A DNA stretch of 64,000 nucleotides from positions 124,001 to 188,000 of the forward strand of contig JAHDVF020000013.1 of assembly GCA_022606425.2 (NCBI GenBank). Reading direction: 5' to 3'. The position numbers and the translations under genes were made by a program. Of this stretch, positions 61,440 through 64,000 are shown piece by piece. The notes below the pieces were generated by a model. The model was given only the letters and a program-made list of their open reading frames with translations, was not told the origin of the DNA and ran no database searches. This stretch comes from Lepidostoma basale (Eukaryota > Arthropoda > Insecta > Trichoptera > Lepidostomatidae). Each line of letters starts with the position of its first letter. The first letter of the stretch is position 1.

Positions 61440-61760
61440 TACATTAACCTGTGAAAAATAAAAAAATGAAATGTATATTTGGAGACGTGCGTGTAGTGTA
61501 TCGAGGGTGTGGGAGGGGAGAGCGGAGAGCAGATAGCGACCGGGAGATAGCAGTTGACAGATAACAGCGGGCAGAGATAAGGACTTGAATAGCAGTGAAG
61601 GCCGTCTTGCTGAGGTCGCCGCCGGCGAAACTTAAACCCGCACAAGACGCAACAACGAAAGCGGCCGATAACACAATAACACTCCGGCCATATTTTTCTG
61701 CGTTACGTCGCGTTAGGTAATTAAAAATGTGTGCAGGAGCGATAAGCATCGCGTATGACT
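61440..61760. other. GC/CpG-richer island, unassigned
   Basis: Contains GGTCGCCGCCGGCGAAAC, GCGGCCGATAACAC and GCGTTACGTCGCGTTAG. No MH1 or linker motif of a SMAD could be read on either strand. It could be regulatory DNA or a non-coding first exon of the minus-strand SMAD gene or of another gene. Confidence 0.3.
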
Positions 61761-61764
61761 TATC

Positions 61765-62380
61765 AAACTTAGAATTTCACCAAAACAGGCGGTCAGAGAG
61801 CTCGAAACGGTATATGAACATCGATGTTCAAATTTTCGGCGAGTTTCTCCCTTGTTCTCTAAAGAGGAAGGTTGGCATTGAGGAAAGACAGGTCCATGTC
61901 ATTTAATGAGTAATGTTAGCGTCCTTGCCCGATGAGAGCCCATCGTTACCACACTCTTTTGGTACATCAGAATACTGCGACTCCAGCTCTATTTTCATTG
62001 CACTACTCCAACTTCATATCTTTCATTTCCAGACCACGACCTAAATTATTACCATCTTCCTTATCAATAATGACCCTTTACCACCAAGTTATTCACCATC
62101 ATTCAGTCCTTTACCCCTCCCGCAATCAATGCGGATAAAAAATAAAAATAAAATCCTCCCCGATAGCCCACTACGTACTCCGCCAAACAAAATGGTCTCA
62201 CGCAGGATGCTATCTCCTACCACAACTCCATCCAGGCACTGCTCCTCTTATCTTCCCCTCGGGAACAGACTTTTTTATAAATACAATCCCAACCCTAACT
62301 GGTCTTCCATTCCTTGACAATAATGTAAGACTTTATCATAAACCCTAAATCCCCCCTCGCCCTCTTTCGCAGGGACACTC
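61765..62380. other. Unannotated, C-rich low-complexity DNA
   Basis: Short Pro/Ser/His-rich ORFs with no recognisable domain. May be upstream Jockey-derived sequence, as it leads into the GGGACACTCCGGGCCATAC word at 62370. Confidence 0.35.
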
Positions 62381-62384
62381 CGGG

Positions 62385-62507
62385 CCATACATTTAGCCCC
62401 ATCATAAGACAACTATCAAATCGCATTCCAACAATGTTTCCTACAGACGTAAGAGGAATAGCCATTAGAGCTGAACCTCTGTAAGCCAGAAGATCCAAGT
62501 CCAAACA
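62385..62507 (+). mobile_element. Jockey-like LINE 3' end
   Basis: GCCATACATTTAGCCCCATC ... GCCAGAAGATCCAAGTCCAA, nearly identical to 7136-7258. It follows CGCAGGGACACTCCGGGCCA, the end of a polymerase frame. Confidence 0.75.
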
Positions 62508-62521
62508 TTCCCAACATAAAA

Positions 62522-63060
62522 ATGTTCGGCCAAGACGTTCCTTGGACCAAAACAATAAAATACCTTGGGGTTACCTTGGATTCTAAGCTGACACGGAGGC
62601 CACACATTACAAATAAAGTCAAAACCGCGTCAAGAGCAATCTCAGCCCTCTACCCAATGTTAGCTAGAAACAGTAAACTAAGCACCGACAATAAACTCCT
62701 GATATATAAAACGGTCATAAGGCCGATCTTCACTTACGCAGCCCCAATCTGGGGCTATGCAGCTTCGAGTCACATACGAAAACTCCAAATCCTGCAAAAT
62801 AAGGCTATCCGTTTATCGCTTGGTGCGCCTTCACGGACCAGGATCACACAACTGCACCTAGAATCGGGAATCTCGATGATAGATGAATTCATTCTGAAAC
62901 TTGCCGAACGTTTTTACAAAGGACTCCCTTCACACCCTAACCCCACAATAAAAGACCTCTCAAATTACGACCCAAACACCTCCAGCCGCCACAAGCGCCC
63001 AAAATTCTCGCTCCTTCAGAGGAACACTCCAGGCCATACAAATCAATAAAATGGCTAAAA
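62522..63060 (+). mobile_element. Jockey-clade LINE reverse transcriptase C-terminal ORF
   Basis: Open for 175 codons: VPWTKTIKYLGVTLDSKLTR, RPHITNKVKTASRAISALYP, LLIYKTVIRPIFTYAAPIWG, SHIRKLQILQNKAIRLSLGA, TRITQLHLESGISMIDEF, LAERFYKGLPSHPN, RHKRPKFSLLQRNTPGHTN. KYLGVTLDSKLTWRPHI-like and YAAPIWG words are hallmarks of Jockey-group C-termini. The catalytic FADD region is upstream and absent. Confidence 0.92.
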
Positions 63061-63327
63061 TAAATTGTATACAGTAATTGGGTTCAAACGACCTGTTGTA
63101 CACAAGGAAAAAAATTGCACTTTGCTGCAAATCAATCCCTTGAATTGACACTAGCGAATATTCTTTGAATTTGGATCGAGGTTCGAAATTATTTAAATAT
63201 ATGTATTTTTTAAAAATGAACATCGTTATTACGACACCAGGGTATCGTACAGAACGGAATACGTAACGTCTGAGAAGAATTCGAATTCCAGAACTCTCTG
63301 TGGAAATAAAGTAATGAATCAGATTTT

Positions 63328-63543
63328 GTGAAGAAACTGGATAAACTGGTATCCGAAGAAGGGGGCGATTGGAGGATTCATTCATATCTGGCGACCGCGG
63401 ATTGGTTTACGCTACAAGGCCCATGGAAACTTGTCGCGGACGAGACGGTCAAAAACGAAATTCGAATGCCTAATACCGTTCATAAAATGGCTGGATTCAT
63501 AAAAAAAGCCACACAAACACATACAATTTTAATCCTCTTGTAA
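63328..63543 (+). other. Unassigned ORF, 71 codons
   Basis: KKLDKLVSEEGGDWRIHSYL, ATADWFTLQGPWKLVADETV, KNEIRMPNTVHKMAGFIKKA then a stop. Base composition is more gene-like than around it. No family recognised, and it ends right at the LINE tail at 63545. It could be a retroelement segment or eroded exon. Confidence 0.25.
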
Positions 63544-63544
63544 T

Positions 63545-63785
63545 ATCAAATCAAATCAAATCAATTTATTTTCTCAAAAGATATTACAAACAACAATTAT
63601 AGTTTAAGGCATCTATTGAGAACAGGTAAAACATAAAAAAAAATATAATACCAGGAACGCATGAGAGATAGTTCGACATTAGGAATACATAATACTCTCC
63701 AAAGTCAAGAGTATTTGTCTTCTGTACGTACTTTCACGAATATGAAAGACGTCGATCTCCGAAGCCATCATGTAGAAAGATGAGA
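63545..63785 (-). mobile_element. LINE 3' end with (TGATT)n tail
   Basis: ATCAAATCAAATCAAATCAA is the tail complement. It is followed by TTAAGGCATCTATTGAGAAC, AGGTAAAAC and ATATGAAAGACGTCGATCTC, matching 45020-45240 and 33440-33640. Confidence 0.82.
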
Positions 63786-63799
63786 GTAGAATAACTGAC

Positions 63800-64000
63800 G
63801 TAGTCGATCAACCCTTCTTATCAGAAAATGATAATTTGAAAAGGTGCGTATTGAGTCTCGATCTAAACTCTGACTGATTCTCAATGCACTTTTGAGGTCT
63901 GCTGGAAGATTATTCCAGGCGAAGGGTCGGCTACCGCGAAGGCTCGGTCGCCAAAGTTTGTGCTAGCAGAGCGTTTTGGCACAGTCAATCTACCTTAGCT
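63800..64000 (-). mobile_element. CR1/L2-like LINE fragment, runs off the window
   Basis: GATAATTTGAAAAGGTGCGT, ATTGAGTCTCGATCTAAACT, CGAAGGCTCGGTCGCCAAAG match 41165-41340 closely. Minus strand encodes the WNNLPADL, RAFAVADP-like end. Confidence 0.85.

Overview
The window is A+T-rich arthropod, most likely insect, genomic DNA. It has split genes with GT-AG introns, an interstitial (TTAGG)n tract of the arthropod telomere type, cecropia-like and other mariner elements, many RTE, Jockey, CR1 and related LINE fragments, tRNA-derived SINEs and several MITE families. The order is not resolvable from the sequence alone. Intact protein-coding sequence makes up only a few percent of the window.

Three host genes can be supported. 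(1) 14285-22393 (+), with a possible first exon at 161-188, encodes an SV2-like 12-TM major facilitator (synaptic vesicle glycoprotein 2-related / organic solute transporter type). (2) 28010-46524 (+) is a complete 11-exon tandem paralogue of it (542 codons). All ten shared exons have matching phases, and eight have identical lengths or lengths identical except at the final exon. The introns of both genes are filled with transposon debris. (3) 58408-60555 (-) holds the last two coding exons of an inhibitory SMAD (Dad / Smad6-7 type): most of the MH2 domain, ending without the SSXS tail. Weaker host-like signals are an odorant-receptor-like exon at 52520-52808 (-), two small well-bounded candidate exons at 51750-51946 (+), and short unassigned ORFs at 33260, 47009, 48242 and 63328.

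Layout. 1-14 kb: AT-rich DNA with LINE fragments, two nearly full-length mariners (3453-4750 and 11503-12783) and a Tigger/pogo element with a Jockey 3' end nested in it. 14-22.4 kb: transporter gene 1. 22.6-28 kb: intergenic DNA rich in MITEs and foldbacks. 28-46.5 kb: transporter gene 2; its last intron ends in a 13-copy, 23-bp minisatellite next to the splice acceptor. 46.6-57.9 kb: gene-poor, with many foldback elements. 58-61 kb: 3' end of the inhibitory SMAD gene. 61-64 kb: SINE, Jockey and CR1 remnants.

The most unusual recurring structure is a set of palindromic (head-to-head) foldback repeats. Their arms carry a hammerhead-ribozyme-like core: a CTGANGA box, a short perfect hairpin, GAA, then a self-complementary ACATGT or ACAGCTGT, then C. 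At least three sequence-distinct families share this layout, and one copy shows a compensatory base-pair change in the hairpin. Stem I is weak or absent, and every copy has one extra base after the CTGANGA box, so catalysis is not established.
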